Shown here in pieces: positions 1 through 7,293 of a DNA stretch of 17,058 nucleotides. The notes under the pieces are model-generated. The model did no database searches. It was given only the letters and a program-made list of their open reading frames with translations, and was not told the origin of the DNA. Position 1 is the stretch's first letter. Each line of letters begins with the position of its first letter. The DNA is from Flavobacteriales bacterium (lineage in GTDB: Bacteria > Bacteroidota > Bacteroidia > Flavobacteriales_D > Parvicellaceae): NCBI GenBank assembly GCA_026993705.1, contig JALWSJ010000256.1:1-17058 (forward strand), in the 5' to 3' direction. Position numbers and translations under genes: made by a program.

Positions 1-357
1 CATAGAAGCCAAATAAAAATATTCTGATTTTGAAAAATTAGACGTCGTTTGCAACATTTTTTCTTTGTACTCCACCGCCTTTTTCAAATCTCCTTTCTCC
101 ACATAAACATTGGACAACAAACTATACGCTTCGGTAAATTGCGGGTCTTTATCTAAGGCTTTTTTCAACTCTTCCTCCGCACAAGCCAAATCTCCTTTGC
201 CCGTAATATGGCTAATATTGTTAAAACAAGCCCTTCCTTTTTCATACGATTTAATAGCTTTCTTACTCGAACTCGAATATCTACCAGGTTGAGCCACACT
301 ACAAGAACTCAATAAAATAAATATCCAAAATACTGTCAATTCTAAATATGTCTTCAT
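1..357 (-). CDS. TPR-repeat lipoprotein, N-terminal part (cut by left edge)
   Basis: Reading from ATG at 355-357 on the minus strand, 119 codons stay open to the window edge. The protein starts MKTYLELTVFWIFILLSSCS: a hydrophobic signal with lipobox LSSC, so lipidation at Cys19 is expected. Residues about 30-45 (SSSSKKAIKSYEKG) and 57-102 (CAEEELKKALDKDPQFTEAY, then SLLSNVYVEKGDLKKAVEYK) read as one to two tetratricopeptide repeats, a protein-protein interaction fold. In Bacteroidota such N-termini often precede PD40/beta-propeller and OmpA-type domains, but that part lies outside the window, so it is inference. The start is chosen because it gives an intact lipoprotein signal. It lies 23 nt downstream of the end of a family-1 repeat element, which therefore occupies its 5' region; I see no clear TAnnTTTG box between the repeat and the ATG. 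Confidence 0.8.
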   Translation of the reverse strand, partial: MKTYLELTVFWIFILLSSCSVAQPGRYSSSSKKAIKSYEKGRACFNNISHITGKGDLACAEEELKKALDKDPQFTEAYSLLSNVYVEKGDLKKAVEYKEKMLQTTSNFSKSEYFYLASM

Positions 358-380
358 TTTTTATTTTTTAATCATTATTA

Positions 381-575
381 TTTGGGCGTTCCCCTTTTCT
401 GCAAAAACAACATATCGCTCTCGCGAAACATTGTTTTTGCAGAAAAGGGTTGGGCTTTCACTACTCGCTTTTTTTTGCTTGCAACAGCAAGCAAGCAAAA
501 AAAGAGCTCAAACACACCGTTCTATCCCTAACGTGGGTGGAATGAGAGCTAAGAAAGCGAGTTTTAGTTTCTTTA
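381..575 (-). repeat. Family-1 repeat copy R1 (two hairpins, long form)
   Basis: Read on the minus strand this contains, in order: a flank AAAGAAACTAAAACTC (about 560-575), the edge motif CACGTTAGGGATAGAACGG, hairpin A (arms 470-482 and 491-503, loop 483-490), the block GCGAGTAGTGAAAGCCC, hairpin B (outer arms 392-410 and 431-449, 19 bp; inner stem 415-418/423-426 with a tetraloop) and the closing block GGGAACGCCCAAA. The same blocks recur at 5711-5863, 8151-8303 and 16732-16925 with different but still pairing arm sequences. The element lies between queE and the TPR lipoprotein gene and points the same way as both. Confidence 0.85.
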
Positions 576-583
576 GACGATGA

Positions 584-623
584 AAAATTCTTTTGCATAG
601 CCCCAGCTATGGAAAAGAATTTT
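584..623. repeat. Two-tier hairpin between R1 and the family-2 copy
   Basis: Outer arms 584-594 and 613-623 are a perfect 11-bp inverted repeat (AAAATTCTTTT / AAAAGAATTTT). After one G-G mismatch, an inner perfect 6-bp stem follows (CATAGC 596-601 / GCTATG 606-611) with tetraloop CCCA. The right half aligns with sequence next to the second family-2 copy (about 12700-12720), where the left arm has diverged, so the hairpin is complete only here. There is no U-tract on either side, so it is not a normal intrinsic terminator. Confidence 0.7.
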
Positions 624-806
624 GAAGAAGTATAAAGGAAATAAAAACGCTTTATGGTGCTCATTATGCTCGCGTTAGGGATTCCAACTAACGTAAAAAT
701 AGAGTATTGAAAATCAATAGATTATGAAATTACCTAAATTTTTACGTTAGCTCAAAAACTCAACTGTTTTTCACAGTCGCTTAATAATCCCTAACGCAAA
801 ACAAAT
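624..806 (-). repeat. Family-2 repeat copy A
   Basis: Terminal inverted repeats GCGTTAGGGATT (672-683) and AATCCCTAACGC (786-797) are a perfect 12-bp pair. Inside is a second perfect 12-bp pair, TAACGTAAAAAT (689-700) and ATTTTTACGTTA (738-749), enclosing 37 nt that hold their own hairpin (TATTGA/TCAATA, 705-719). Next to the right terminus is a 5-bp hairpin ACTGT-TTTTC-ACAGT (763-777). A tail with GAAGAAGTATAA lies at 624-635. On the minus strand about 36 nt (AAGCGACTGTGAAAAACAGT onward) are identical to copy B at 12539-12574. Strand is set by the ACTGTGAAAAACAGT side being 5'. Confidence 0.8.
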
Positions 807-833
807 TCTATATTCCCTACCCCCTGTTCATGT

Positions 834-1433
834 TTACGGAACATCAATATATTTATGTACCTGCGTAGAAATACTCCAATGCGGATGTTCCTTCACATAA
901 TCAATCAACAGCGGTAACAATTGTTCTCTTTTACTCCATTCTACTTGCAAATAATGCTTCGCTTCCTTTCGCAAACTCTTCAAATGTTGTTCTGCCCAAT
1001 CAAAATCACTTTTATTAAACACAATACATTTTATTTCATTCGCCTTTACATAGTTCTCCTGCAAAGGTTTTTTAAACTTCTTTGGCGAAAAACAAACCCA
1101 ATCTATTTCTCCGCTCAACGGATAAACACCCGAAGTTTCAATCGCAATATAACAATTTATATTTTTTAAAGCCTTTGTTAGTTCCGATAAATCATACATA
1201 GCAGGTTCTCCACCTGTAATGACCACAAAATCAGCTTTTGTTTTCCGTACTTCCTCCACCAAAAAATCAATGGACAATTCTTCGTGTTCTCCAGCATCCC
1301 AACTTTCTTTTACATCACACCACACACAGCCGACATCACACCCCGCCAAACGAATAAAAAACGCCGGACGACCACTGTAAAACCCCTCTCCTTGAATGGA
1401 ATAAAAATATTCCATAACCGGTAATTTATTCAT
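834..1433 (-). CDS. queE: 7-carboxy-7-deazaguanine synthase (radical SAM)
   Basis: QueE converts 6-carboxy-5,6,7,8-tetrahydropterin to 7-carboxy-7-deazaguanine, the radical-SAM step towards preQ0 and queuosine in tRNA. From ATG at 1431-1433 the protein is 199 residues, normal for the family. The N-terminal YSIQGEG motif (11-17), the cluster-binding CX3CX2C of radical SAM enzymes (Cys32, Cys36, Cys39 in AGCDVGCVWCD) and the SAM-contacting TGGEP (73-77) are all present. An in-frame ATG at 1556 would add 41 Lys/Arg-rich residues, but these are only the shadow of the upstream gene's polylysine tail, so the internal start is preferred. It overlaps that upstream gene by 8 nt (1426-1433), suggesting translational coupling. 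It is last in the ssb-gldE-gldD run; no other queuosine gene is visible nearby. Confidence 0.93.
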   Translation of the reverse strand: MNKLPVMEYFYSIQGEGFYSGRPAFFIRLAGCDVGCVWCDVKESWDAGEHEELSIDFLVEEVRKTKADFVVITGGEPAMYDLSELTKALKNINCYIAIETSGVYPLSGEIDWVCFSPKKFKKPLQENYVKANEIKCIVFNKSDFDWAEQHLKSLRKEAKHYLQVEWSKREQLLPLLIDYVKEHPHWSISTQVHKYIDVP

Positions 1434-2463
1434 CTTCCTTTTTTTTGTTTTTCTTCTTTTTTTTCTTCTTTCCTTTCGCTGCTTCCTCTTCCGCTTTTCT
1501 TCTCGATAACATTTGGTTGAGTTCCGCCTCTTTTTCTTCGTCCCTTGCCGTACCAAATCGGTCGTACTCCACTACGATTAATTTAACTCCTTTATCGTAA
1601 AGCACTTCTGCTTGTTTTTGTCCTTCGTCCAAAAAGTATTGCCACAAACCATCTTTCTTGCCTTCAACAAATTTACCTTTTTCACTCAACTGCCCATTCG
1701 GGTGAAAAGTTTCCCACACACCAACTGGTTTTCCGTTGTTGTATTTTTCCTTATAATAAACTTGTCCGTCTTCATAATAAGCAACGGCTTCGCCGTCTAA
1801 CTTACCATTGACATACTTTTTATGGAATTTTACAACACTATCCTTCTTTGGAAAATATTTAATAAAATCACCGTGAAATTCTCCATTTTTATAGTTTACT
1901 ACCTTTTTTATCTTGCCTCCCTTACTATAATACCTGCATTCCCCATCCAACTCATCGTTTTTATAGTTCAAAACTTTTTTGATACTTCCATCTTCATAGA
2001 AAAAACGCCATGTACCATCTTTCACCCCCATTTTATAGGTGTTTTCCCAAGCTAAATTTCCATTCTCATACCAAAATTTCCATGTTCCGTTTTCTATCCC
2101 CTCGTCCCACGAAGTAACCGTCCATGGTTTTCCCGTTTTATAATACGAATACGAAGTATCTTGCTCTTTTCCTTCTACAAACCTTGCTACTCGCTGTTTT
2201 ACACGATTATCGTAATACGAAACACATACTCCCGTATAAGGTTTTTGTGTTTTTTTATGGTAAATCAACTTATTACCAGGGTCTAACTCCAAATCGGTAT
2301 TGCAATCCGAGGCATGTTCTTTTGTTTTAAAATTTTGGTGCGGGTTGTCATTATACTCAGGAGCTTCTTGCTTGGGTTGAGTTGTTGTTCCTCTGGATAT
2401 TTGAGCAGTATATGGCGTAATAAAAGCCAATAAAGCAATAAAAATTAATGTCGATTTCATCAT
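1426..2463 (-). CDS. Exported MORN-repeat protein with polylysine tail
   Basis: This 345-residue protein starts MMKSTLIFIALLAFITPYTA, a Sec-type signal peptide with likely cleavage after Ala20 and no lipobox Cys. Residues about 75-300 consist of MORN-variant repeats of roughly 22-25 residues, visible as recurring xGxWxxxYxxGxLxxxxxYxxG (for example NGTWKFWYENGNLAWENTYK, DGTWRFFYEDGSIKK, VGVWETFHPNGQLSEKGKF). This is the COG2849-like class annotated as 'toxin-antitoxin system YwqK component', although a toxin-antitoxin role is generally unsupported. The C-terminus (about 304-345) is charged and ends GKKKKKKKNKKKEDE. Either of the two first ATGs may be used. The gene starts 14 nt after the SprT-like gene stop and overlaps queE by 8 nt. 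Function unknown; an outer-envelope or periplasmic location is inferred. Confidence 0.8.
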   Translation of the reverse strand: MMKSTLIFIALLAFITPYTAQISRGTTTQPKQEAPEYNDNPHQNFKTKEHASDCNTDLELDPGNKLIYHKKTQKPYTGVCVSYYDNRVKQRVARFVEGKEQDTSYSYYKTGKPWTVTSWDEGIENGTWKFWYENGNLAWENTYKMGVKDGTWRFFYEDGSIKKVLNYKNDELDGECRYYSKGGKIKKVVNYKNGEFHGDFIKYFPKKDSVVKFHKKYVNGKLDGEAVAYYEDGQVYYKEKYNNGKPVGVWETFHPNGQLSEKGKFVEGKKDGLWQYFLDEGQKQAEVLYDKGVKLIVVEYDRFGTARDEEKEAELNQMLSRRKAEEEAAKGKKKKKKKNKKKEDE

Positions 2464-2477
2464 ATTATGTTATGAGT

Positions 2478-3137
2478 TTATTTGTCAATTATCTTGGTTA
2501 GCGGAGTAATTTCAGCCATACCGTGTATATAATATTTCTTTTTTGAAAAGTGTTCTTCACACAAATAACGTGTTCTAAGTTTCTTTTCTATAGTAAAAAC
2601 TTTATTTTGCAATGCAAATCTATCTCCTGTAGATAAATCTTTTACCAATACAGCATCATCTTTTCTCAAATAATCGTTTAACACCTTATCTGAACAACTG
2701 GACGCTTTTGGGTTGTTGATATGCTGTAACAGTACTTCCTTTTCCTCTTGCGTAAGTGCGGAATGTTCGGGATGTAAAAGCGGTTTAAATAGCTGCTTGT
2801 AAAAAGCCTTCCATTCTTTACCGTGCGGGGCAATATTACGATTATCTTTATGTGCCAACCAATTGTGCAAATGAGCTATTTCATGAAGAGTAGTAACTAA
2901 AAAATTTAACGGCTCTAAATCACTGTTAACACTTATACTGCAATGTACTTTTCTGACAACTTTAAAATCTCCTAATTTGGTTTTTCGTGGACGTACAATT
3001 TTAAATTGAACGGGATGCTCCTTCAATAAATCATACACATATTCCTCTGTTCCCACAGGAAGAAATGTTCTTAATATGTTAAGCTCGTTCGTTTTTCTTA
3101 TATCCTTCATAGTCGGAATACGAATTTGTTTTTTCAA
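2478..3137 (-). CDS. SprT-like zinc metalloprotease-fold protein
   Basis: The 219-residue product has a gluzincin signature HEIAH (85-89) and a likely third ligand His105 in APHGKEWK, the arrangement of SprT/Spartan-like domains (residues about 25-120). The C-terminal part (145-215) is a small basic domain with Cys148 and Cys193; I do not see the full four-Cys zinc ribbon of classical SprT. Bacterial SprT-like proteins are poorly characterised and eukaryotic Spartan cleaves DNA-protein crosslinks, so a DNA-related role is only inference, although ssb lies in the same run. Start is uncertain: ATG at 3137 overlaps the upstream lipoprotein gene by 59 nt, while ATG at 3110 (MKDIRKTNELN) reduces this to 32 nt and fits the family N-terminus equally well. 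Confidence 0.8.
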   Translation of the reverse strand: MKKQIRIPTMKDIRKTNELNILRTFLPVGTEEYVYDLLKEHPVQFKIVRPRKTKLGDFKVVRKVHCSISVNSDLEPLNFLVTTLHEIAHLHNWLAHKDNRNIAPHGKEWKAFYKQLFKPLLHPEHSALTQEEKEVLLQHINNPKASSCSDKVLNDYLRKDDAVLVKDLSTGDRFALQNKVFTIEKKLRTRYLCEEHFSKKKYYIHGMAEITPLTKIIDK

Positions 3138-3246
3138 TTTTACTCCAAGACGGGCAAGTATTACATTTGTTCTTTGTCCTAAACAAAGAACAAGAACTCA
3201 TCGCCAACGAAATAATTATGATTAAAGTTATTATTTTTATCTGCAT
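3079..3246 (-). CDS. Small Cys-rich lipoprotein
   Basis: From ATG at 3244-3246 this encodes 55 residues: an N-terminal membrane stretch MQIKIITLIIIISLAMSSCS with lipobox MSSC (Cys19), then a short tail with a CxxC pair (Cys28, Cys31 in NKCNTCPSWSK). An upstream in-frame ATG at 3267 would overlap gldD by 10 nt; the internal ATG, 11 nt after the gldD stop, gives a standard signal and is preferred. Very small lipoproteins of this style occur in Flavobacteriia, but I know no function. Its last 59 nt are read in another frame as the start of the SprT-like gene. Given the lipobox it is probably a real gene and membrane anchored. Confidence 0.7.
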   Translation of the reverse strand: MQIKIITLIIIISLAMSSCSLFRTKNKCNTCPSWSKIEKTNSYSDYEGYKKNERA

Positions 3247-3257
3247 AAACTTTGGGC

Positions 3258-3842
3258 TTATTTCCATTCAAATGTATTGATTAAATGTTCTATATCTTCT
3301 TTCACGTAATCCAATACAGGCTGTAAAGAGTCGTAATTCGGTACGGTTTCGAAATACAAAGAACCTGCAAAATAATTGTTGGTGCTGTCGGTTAGATAAA
3401 ACAAATAATTACAAGCTACATCGCCTTTTAAATCAAAACTTGTTCCAAATACTTTTTTCTCCGGATTGGAATATTCTGTTTCTTCAATACTATTTGCCTT
3501 TATCGTATGTTCATACGCTAATTTACGAGAATATTCCGTATATTGAAACAAGTTAGAGTCCAAAGGAACATAAGTACAATAAATTACGGCTTTAAATTTT
3601 GGATAGGTAATGTTTTTAAAGCATTTTTCTACAGGTACTCCCGGTTTACTGATAACTTGAGCCCAAGTAGAAAACTCAAAACTATAATTACAACCGTCGT
3701 TGAACTTTTTATAGCTGTGTTTCGGTAGTTCTATTCTAAAATAGCTTTTGGGTTTTGGGTAAGGCTCTTCGTGTTTACAAGCATTAAGAACAGCAAGAAC
3801 AGATAACAAAACGAAAAAACGAAAGACTAAAACTTTACTCAT
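3258..3842 (-). CDS. gldD: Gliding-motility lipoprotein GldD
   Basis: The 194-residue product begins with a signal and lipobox LNAC (Cys22), followed by EEPYPKPKSYFRIELPKHSY, the hallmark N-terminus of GldD. GldD is a membrane lipoprotein required for gliding in Flavobacterium johnsoniae. It is found widely in Flavobacteriia, including species not known to glide, so its presence does not prove motility here. It overlaps the 3' end of gldE by 8 nt (3835-3842), implying co-translation, and the small Cys-rich lipoprotein follows 11 nt after its stop. Length and gene order (ssb-gldE-gldD) match the conserved flavobacterial cluster. Confidence 0.93.
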   Translation of the reverse strand: MSKVLVFRFFVLLSVLAVLNACKHEEPYPKPKSYFRIELPKHSYKKFNDGCNYSFEFSTWAQVISKPGVPVEKCFKNITYPKFKAVIYCTYVPLDSNLFQYTEYSRKLAYEHTIKANSIEETEYSNPEKKVFGTSFDLKGDVACNYLFYLTDSTNNYFAGSLYFETVPNYDSLQPVLDYVKEDIEHLINTFEWK

Positions 3843-5163
3843 TTTCTATAATTATTTTTACTTGTTTAATTCGTCTTTTATCGGAAGACTCTACGATAAA
3901 CGTGTAATTATTAAACGTTATCTTTTCATTTTTTAATAAAATCTTGCCTGCTTGTTCAATACAAAAACCGGCTATTGTATCGGCTTCTCCCTTAGCTTCT
4001 TCAAATTCTTTTCCGTCTATCCCTAATATTCTGTACATATCTTTTAAAGGGGTTTTCCCTTCAAAAACGTAGGTATGCTCGTCTATTTTTGAATAGACTA
4101 CATCATCTTCATCAAATTCATCGGTTATATCACCTACGATTTCTTCAAGGATATCCTCTAACGTTACGATTCCCGATGAACCTCCATATTCGTCAACAAC
4201 TATGGCAATATGTTTTTTCTCTTCCTGAAAATCTTTGAGCAAATCATCTATTTTTTTATTTTCGGGAACAAACTTCGCCTCTCTTATCAATTTATTCCAA
4301 TTGAATTTATGTTTGTTTTTAATCTCCAAGTAAGGCAACAAATCCTTTATGTATAAAATGCCTTCTATGGTATCAAAACTTTCCTTAAAAACCGGATAAC
4401 GCGAATATTTTTCATTGGCAACCAAGTCCAACACTTCTGCATACGGAGTTTCTTTATCAATGGCTACGACATCCATTCTGGGGGTCATAATTTGTTTTAC
4501 ATCGGTTTGCCCGAATTTTACAATTCCTTCAAGAATTTTCTTTTCTTCTTCGTTATCAGACACTTCGGTCAAATCAAGGGCATGCCCTAAATCGTCAACA
4601 GAGATAGTTTCTGCCTTTTTCTTGATTCTTTTATCTATAATTGAGGTACCGGAAACCAATAAATTGCTTAAACCTCCGACTATTGCTTGTGTTATGGTTA
4701 AGGGTATAGCCATTAATTTAGCCAACTTTATTTTGTTTTTGGTTGCATACACCTTTGGCATCACTTCACCCAATAGCAGGATAATAAACGTTACCAACAC
4801 CACTTGAACAATAAACCGAACGGTTGGCGACATGGCTTCTTCATTTACCAAACTATCCATCACGTAAGTGGATAACATTACAATGGCGACATTGATGAAA
4901 TTATTGGCAATAAGAATAGTTGCCAATAGTTTTTTGGGTGCTTTCAATAATTTTATAACCTTTTGTGCTTTTGCGTCTCCGCTCTCTTCCAATTCATCTA
5001 TATCTTTTTTTGTGATGGAAAAATAAGCTACTTCCGAACCCGAAATCAAGCCGGACATAAAAATGAACAAAGCCATTAGCAACAACACAATTACAGCATC
5101 GCTTGTAAGAGGTTTTAATACCGATAAAAACAAACCAAAAGGAATTGTATAAGTTTCGTACAC
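3835..5163 (-). CDS. gldE: GldE, CNNM/CBS/CorC-family membrane protein
   Basis: The 442-residue protein has the three-part CorC/CNNM layout: a DUF21 membrane region with four predicted helices (about 23-45, 79-104, 115-137, 149-172), a CBS-domain pair beginning at the MTPRMD motif (226-231) and including DEYGGSSGIVTLEDILEEI (324-342), and a C-terminal CorC_HlyC transporter-associated domain (about 355-440). Relatives export or sense Mg2+/Co2+. In Flavobacteriia the copy placed before gldD is GldE, associated with gliding. It starts 18 nt after the ssb stop and runs into gldD with an 8-nt overlap. The position next to gldD is the main reason for calling it gldE rather than a generic hemolysin-like protein. 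Confidence 0.92.
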   Translation of the reverse strand: MYETYTIPFGLFLSVLKPLTSDAVIVLLLMALFIFMSGLISGSEVAYFSITKKDIDELEESGDAKAQKVIKLLKAPKKLLATILIANNFINVAIVMLSTYVMDSLVNEEAMSPTVRFIVQVVLVTFIILLLGEVMPKVYATKNKIKLAKLMAIPLTITQAIVGGLSNLLVSGTSIIDKRIKKKAETISVDDLGHALDLTEVSDNEEEKKILEGIVKFGQTDVKQIMTPRMDVVAIDKETPYAEVLDLVANEKYSRYPVFKESFDTIEGILYIKDLLPYLEIKNKHKFNWNKLIREAKFVPENKKIDDLLKDFQEEKKHIAIVVDEYGGSSGIVTLEDILEEIVGDITDEFDEDDVVYSKIDEHTYVFEGKTPLKDMYRILGIDGKEFEEAKGEADTIAGFCIEQAGKILLKNEKITFNNYTFIVESSDKRRIKQVKIIIENE

Positions 5164-5181
5164 GCTTATTTGGTTTATAAA

Positions 5182-5604
5182 TTAAAATGGTAAATCATCA
5201 TCCTCTTCGTCTAATGGTGCAGGGGGTGTTTGAGATGTTGGTGCTTGCAGTTGTTGTCTTTGTTGTGCGGGTGGTGTTAGCATTAACAACTCATCGGCTA
5301 CCACTTCTGTTATATAGCGTGTTTCTCCTTTGTCGTTTTGATAACTTCGAGTACGTAAGCGTCCTTCTACATAAATTTTATCTCCTTTTTTTATGTATTT
5401 TTCAGCTATATCTGCCAAACCTCTCCAAACGACAATATTGTGCCAATCGGTGTTGGTGATTACTTCTCCCGTATCTTTTCGTTTGTAACTTTCTGATGTT
5501 GCCAATGGAAAATTTGCAACGCTTGTTCCGTCTTGCAAATGTCTTACTTCCGGGTCTTTTCCCAAGTTCCCGATTAGCATTACTTTATTTAAACTTTTTG
5601 CCAT
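5182..5604 (-). CDS. ssb: Single-stranded DNA-binding protein
   Basis: This 140-residue SSB has a complete OB fold: NKVMLIGNLGKDPEVRHLQD (6-25), the NTDWHNIVVWRGLADIAEKY segment (51-70), KKGDKIYVEGRLRTRSYQ (72-89), then a short Gln/Pro-rich linker (113-130) and the acidic tip DEEDDDLPF that recruits partner proteins in replication and repair. The linker is short compared with E. coli SSB. It is the first gene of the seven-gene minus-strand run. In many Flavobacteriia mutY and a HU/IHF gene sit just upstream; here a repeat element (R2) and the convergently placed end of the pan operon are found instead. I could not identify a convincing TAnnTTTG promoter in the 106 nt between the start and R2. 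Confidence 0.95.
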   Translation of the reverse strand: MAKSLNKVMLIGNLGKDPEVRHLQDGTSVANFPLATSESYKRKDTGEVITNTDWHNIVVWRGLADIAEKYIKKGDKIYVEGRLRTRSYQNDKGETRYITEVVADELLMLTPPAQQRQQLQAPTSQTPPAPLDEEDDDLPF

Positions 5605-5710
5605 TTTTTTCTATTTTGTTTCTTCTACAATTTGTGTTTGTTAATTTTTGTTCTTCTTATTACATAAGATAAGAAAACTAAAATTCACTTTCTATCCGCC
5701 AATTCCCCCC

Positions 5711-5863
5711 GCGTTAGGGATAGAACGGCGTGTTTGAACTCCTTTTGGTTTGTTGCATATATGCAAACCAAAAGAGTGAGTAGTGATAGCCCGACCCTCA
5801 TTTACAAAAGCATCGTTTCGCGGGAGCGAAATGTTGCTTTTGTAAATGAGGGGAACGCCCAAA
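5711..5863 (+). repeat. Family-1 repeat copy R2 (short form)
   Basis: Begins GCGTTAGGGATAGAACGGCG and ends GGGAACGCCCAAA. Hairpin A: arms CTTTTGGTTTG (5742-5752) and CAAACCAAAAG (5764-5774), loop TTGCATATATG. Spacer block GAGTAGTGATAGCCCGAC (5778-5795). Hairpin B: outer arms 5795-5812 and 5835-5852 (18 bp, perfect), 3x3 internal loop, inner stem TTTCGC/GCGAAA (5816-5821/5826-5831) with tetraloop GGGA. It lies between ssb and the end of the YbhN-like gene, opposite in orientation to both, and lacks the AAAGAAACT flank seen in R1 and R4. Confidence 0.87.
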
Positions 5864-5894
5864 TCTATATATCACTCCGTATTCAAATATATTG

Positions 5895-6926
5895 TTAATT
5901 TATCACAGTCGGTACTTTTTCCTCATTCTTTTTTACGTCTGTTTGTACCCAAATTAAGGAAATTAACCCCAAGACAATCATCATTATGGTTTGTGTGCCC
6001 CATATCATCATTCCTAATGCGTTTCCTACACCTTTTGCTTCATCTTCTCCTATCGTTCCTCCAATGTAATAAGCGATTACTGCTCCTACCAATAAAGGAT
6101 ATGCTCCTATTCCTCCGTTGGTAAACATAATCCCTAATGTACCAGCTATAAAGCCAATCAGGACGCCACCAAAAGGAAAATCCTTGGTTTCATCAAGACT
6201 ATAAAAGCAGAGTGCAAAGAATAAAATATACATTCCCCAAATAAATAGCGTATGCAATAAAAACAGCCAAGGATGTTCGGATTTGAATACCGAGAATACG
6301 CCGGAAACTACATCACGTATTAAATTGATTATTTTCTCTTTAATGCTGGGCATTAACTTCCAAACAAAACCTAAAACCAAAAGAACACATCCGAAGATTA
6401 CATACTTCAAAACTCCCGATGAACTTTCTTCTACTTCATTTTTTGCAAAAACCTCACTTTGCTCTATCAAGTTTACAATATCATCGTAGTTGAGAAAAAG
6501 TGCGAGTAAAACTATCACTCCCAACATAATCAAATCAAAGATTCGCTCTCCGATAATTGTTCCGAAAGATTTAGAGAATGGGACACCTTCGGTTTTATAC
6601 AACACCCCTGCACGCGATGCTTCGCCTGCACGCGGTATAAGTAAGTTCATAATATACCCTACCATCAACGCGTTGTAACGATTGATTAATTTGGTTTTAT
6701 ATCCGATTGGTTCCAACATATATTTCCAGCGGTAGGCTCTACTTAAATGACTTAAAAAACTAAGCACTAAAGAAACCCCAAACCAAAAGTAATTGGCTTC
6801 GTGAATGGCTTTAAAAAAACTTTGCTTGTCTTTTTCGGACATAGCTTCCCAGAAATACCACATAAGGTACATCCCGATGAGTAAAGGCACAATTACTTTT
6901 AAAACGGAAAGTACTTTGGTTTTCAT
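5895..6926 (-). CDS. YbhN / lysylphosphatidylglycerol-synthase TM-region family protein
   Basis: This 343-residue polytopic membrane protein has about eight hydrophobic segments and the family motifs RAYRWKYML (63-71), NLLIPRAGEASRAGVLY (94-110) and GERIFDL (126-132). It matches the UPF0104/AglD2 family, which resembles the flippase half of MprF but lacks the aminoacyl-transferase half. Substrate is unknown; lipid or lipid-linked precursor transport is inferred from the fold. The ATG directly abuts the panD stop codon (TAA followed by ATG), so it is translationally coupled to the pan genes. In many Flavobacteriia the same panC-panD-membrane-protein order is kept; radA, which often follows, is not here. 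Its stop is 31 nt from repeat R2. Confidence 0.88.
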   Translation of the reverse strand: MKTKVLSVLKVIVPLLIGMYLMWYFWEAMSEKDKQSFFKAIHEANYFWFGVSLVLSFLSHLSRAYRWKYMLEPIGYKTKLINRYNALMVGYIMNLLIPRAGEASRAGVLYKTEGVPFSKSFGTIIGERIFDLIMLGVIVLLALFLNYDDIVNLIEQSEVFAKNEVEESSSGVLKYVIFGCVLLVLGFVWKLMPSIKEKIINLIRDVVSGVFSVFKSEHPWLFLLHTLFIWGMYILFFALCFYSLDETKDFPFGGVLIGFIAGTLGIMFTNGGIGAYPLLVGAVIAYYIGGTIGEDEAKGVGNALGMMIWGTQTIMMIVLGLISLIWVQTDVKKNEEKVPTVIN

Positions 6927-7280
6927 TTAGTCCTCTATTCGGTTAGTTTCGGGGTTGGGAAACACAATGCTAGGTTTAAAGTTTTTTGCTTCCTCAAAGT
7001 CCATATACGCATAACCTATAATAATAACGACATCTCCAACCGCGACACGCCTTGCAGCAGGACCATTTAAACAAATCACTCCTGAGTTACGCTCGCCTTT
7101 AATAATATAGGTTTCCAATCGTTCGCCATTATTCACGTTTACAATTTGAACTTTTTCTCCTTCGATTAAGTTCGCCGCTTCCATCAACGCTTCGTCAATG
7201 GTTATACTTCCAATATAGTTTAAGTCTGCTTCGGTAACAGACACGCGGTGTATTTTAGATTTAAAAACCTGAATATGCAT
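6927..7280 (-). CDS. panD: Aspartate 1-decarboxylase
   Basis: PanD decarboxylates L-aspartate to beta-alanine, the second substrate of PanC. From ATG at 7278-7280 it has 117 residues (MHIQVFKSKIHRVSVTEADL), typical length. The self-cleavage pair that generates the pyruvoyl cofactor is present at Gly24-Ser25 (YIGSITID), and Lys9 and the LNGPAARR block are in their expected places. An upstream in-frame ATG at 7301 would run into panC and adds a non-family N-terminus, so it is rejected. The start is 13 nt after the panC stop. No panB is present in the window, so the ketopantoate branch must be encoded elsewhere. Confidence 0.95.
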   Translation of the reverse strand: MHIQVFKSKIHRVSVTEADLNYIGSITIDEALMEAANLIEGEKVQIVNVNNGERLETYIIKGERNSGVICLNGPAARRVAVGDVVIIIGYAYMDFEEAKNFKPSIVFPNPETNRIED

Positions 7281-7293
7281 AGTTGGTGCAAAT

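Noticed and set aside
1434..1556. Lys/Arg-rich N-terminal extension of QueE
   Set aside because: It is the out-of-frame reading of the MORN protein's charged C-terminal coding region; the QueE family begins close to the YSIQGEG motif.
5187..5459. Plus-strand hydrophobic ORF opposite ssb
   Set aside because: Pure shadow of the ssb coding sequence with no start context.
5795..5852. Family-1 hairpin B as an intrinsic terminator
   Set aside because: The stems are long but neither strand has a T-run directly after the hairpin; they are followed by conserved GGGAACGCCC or GGTCGGGC.
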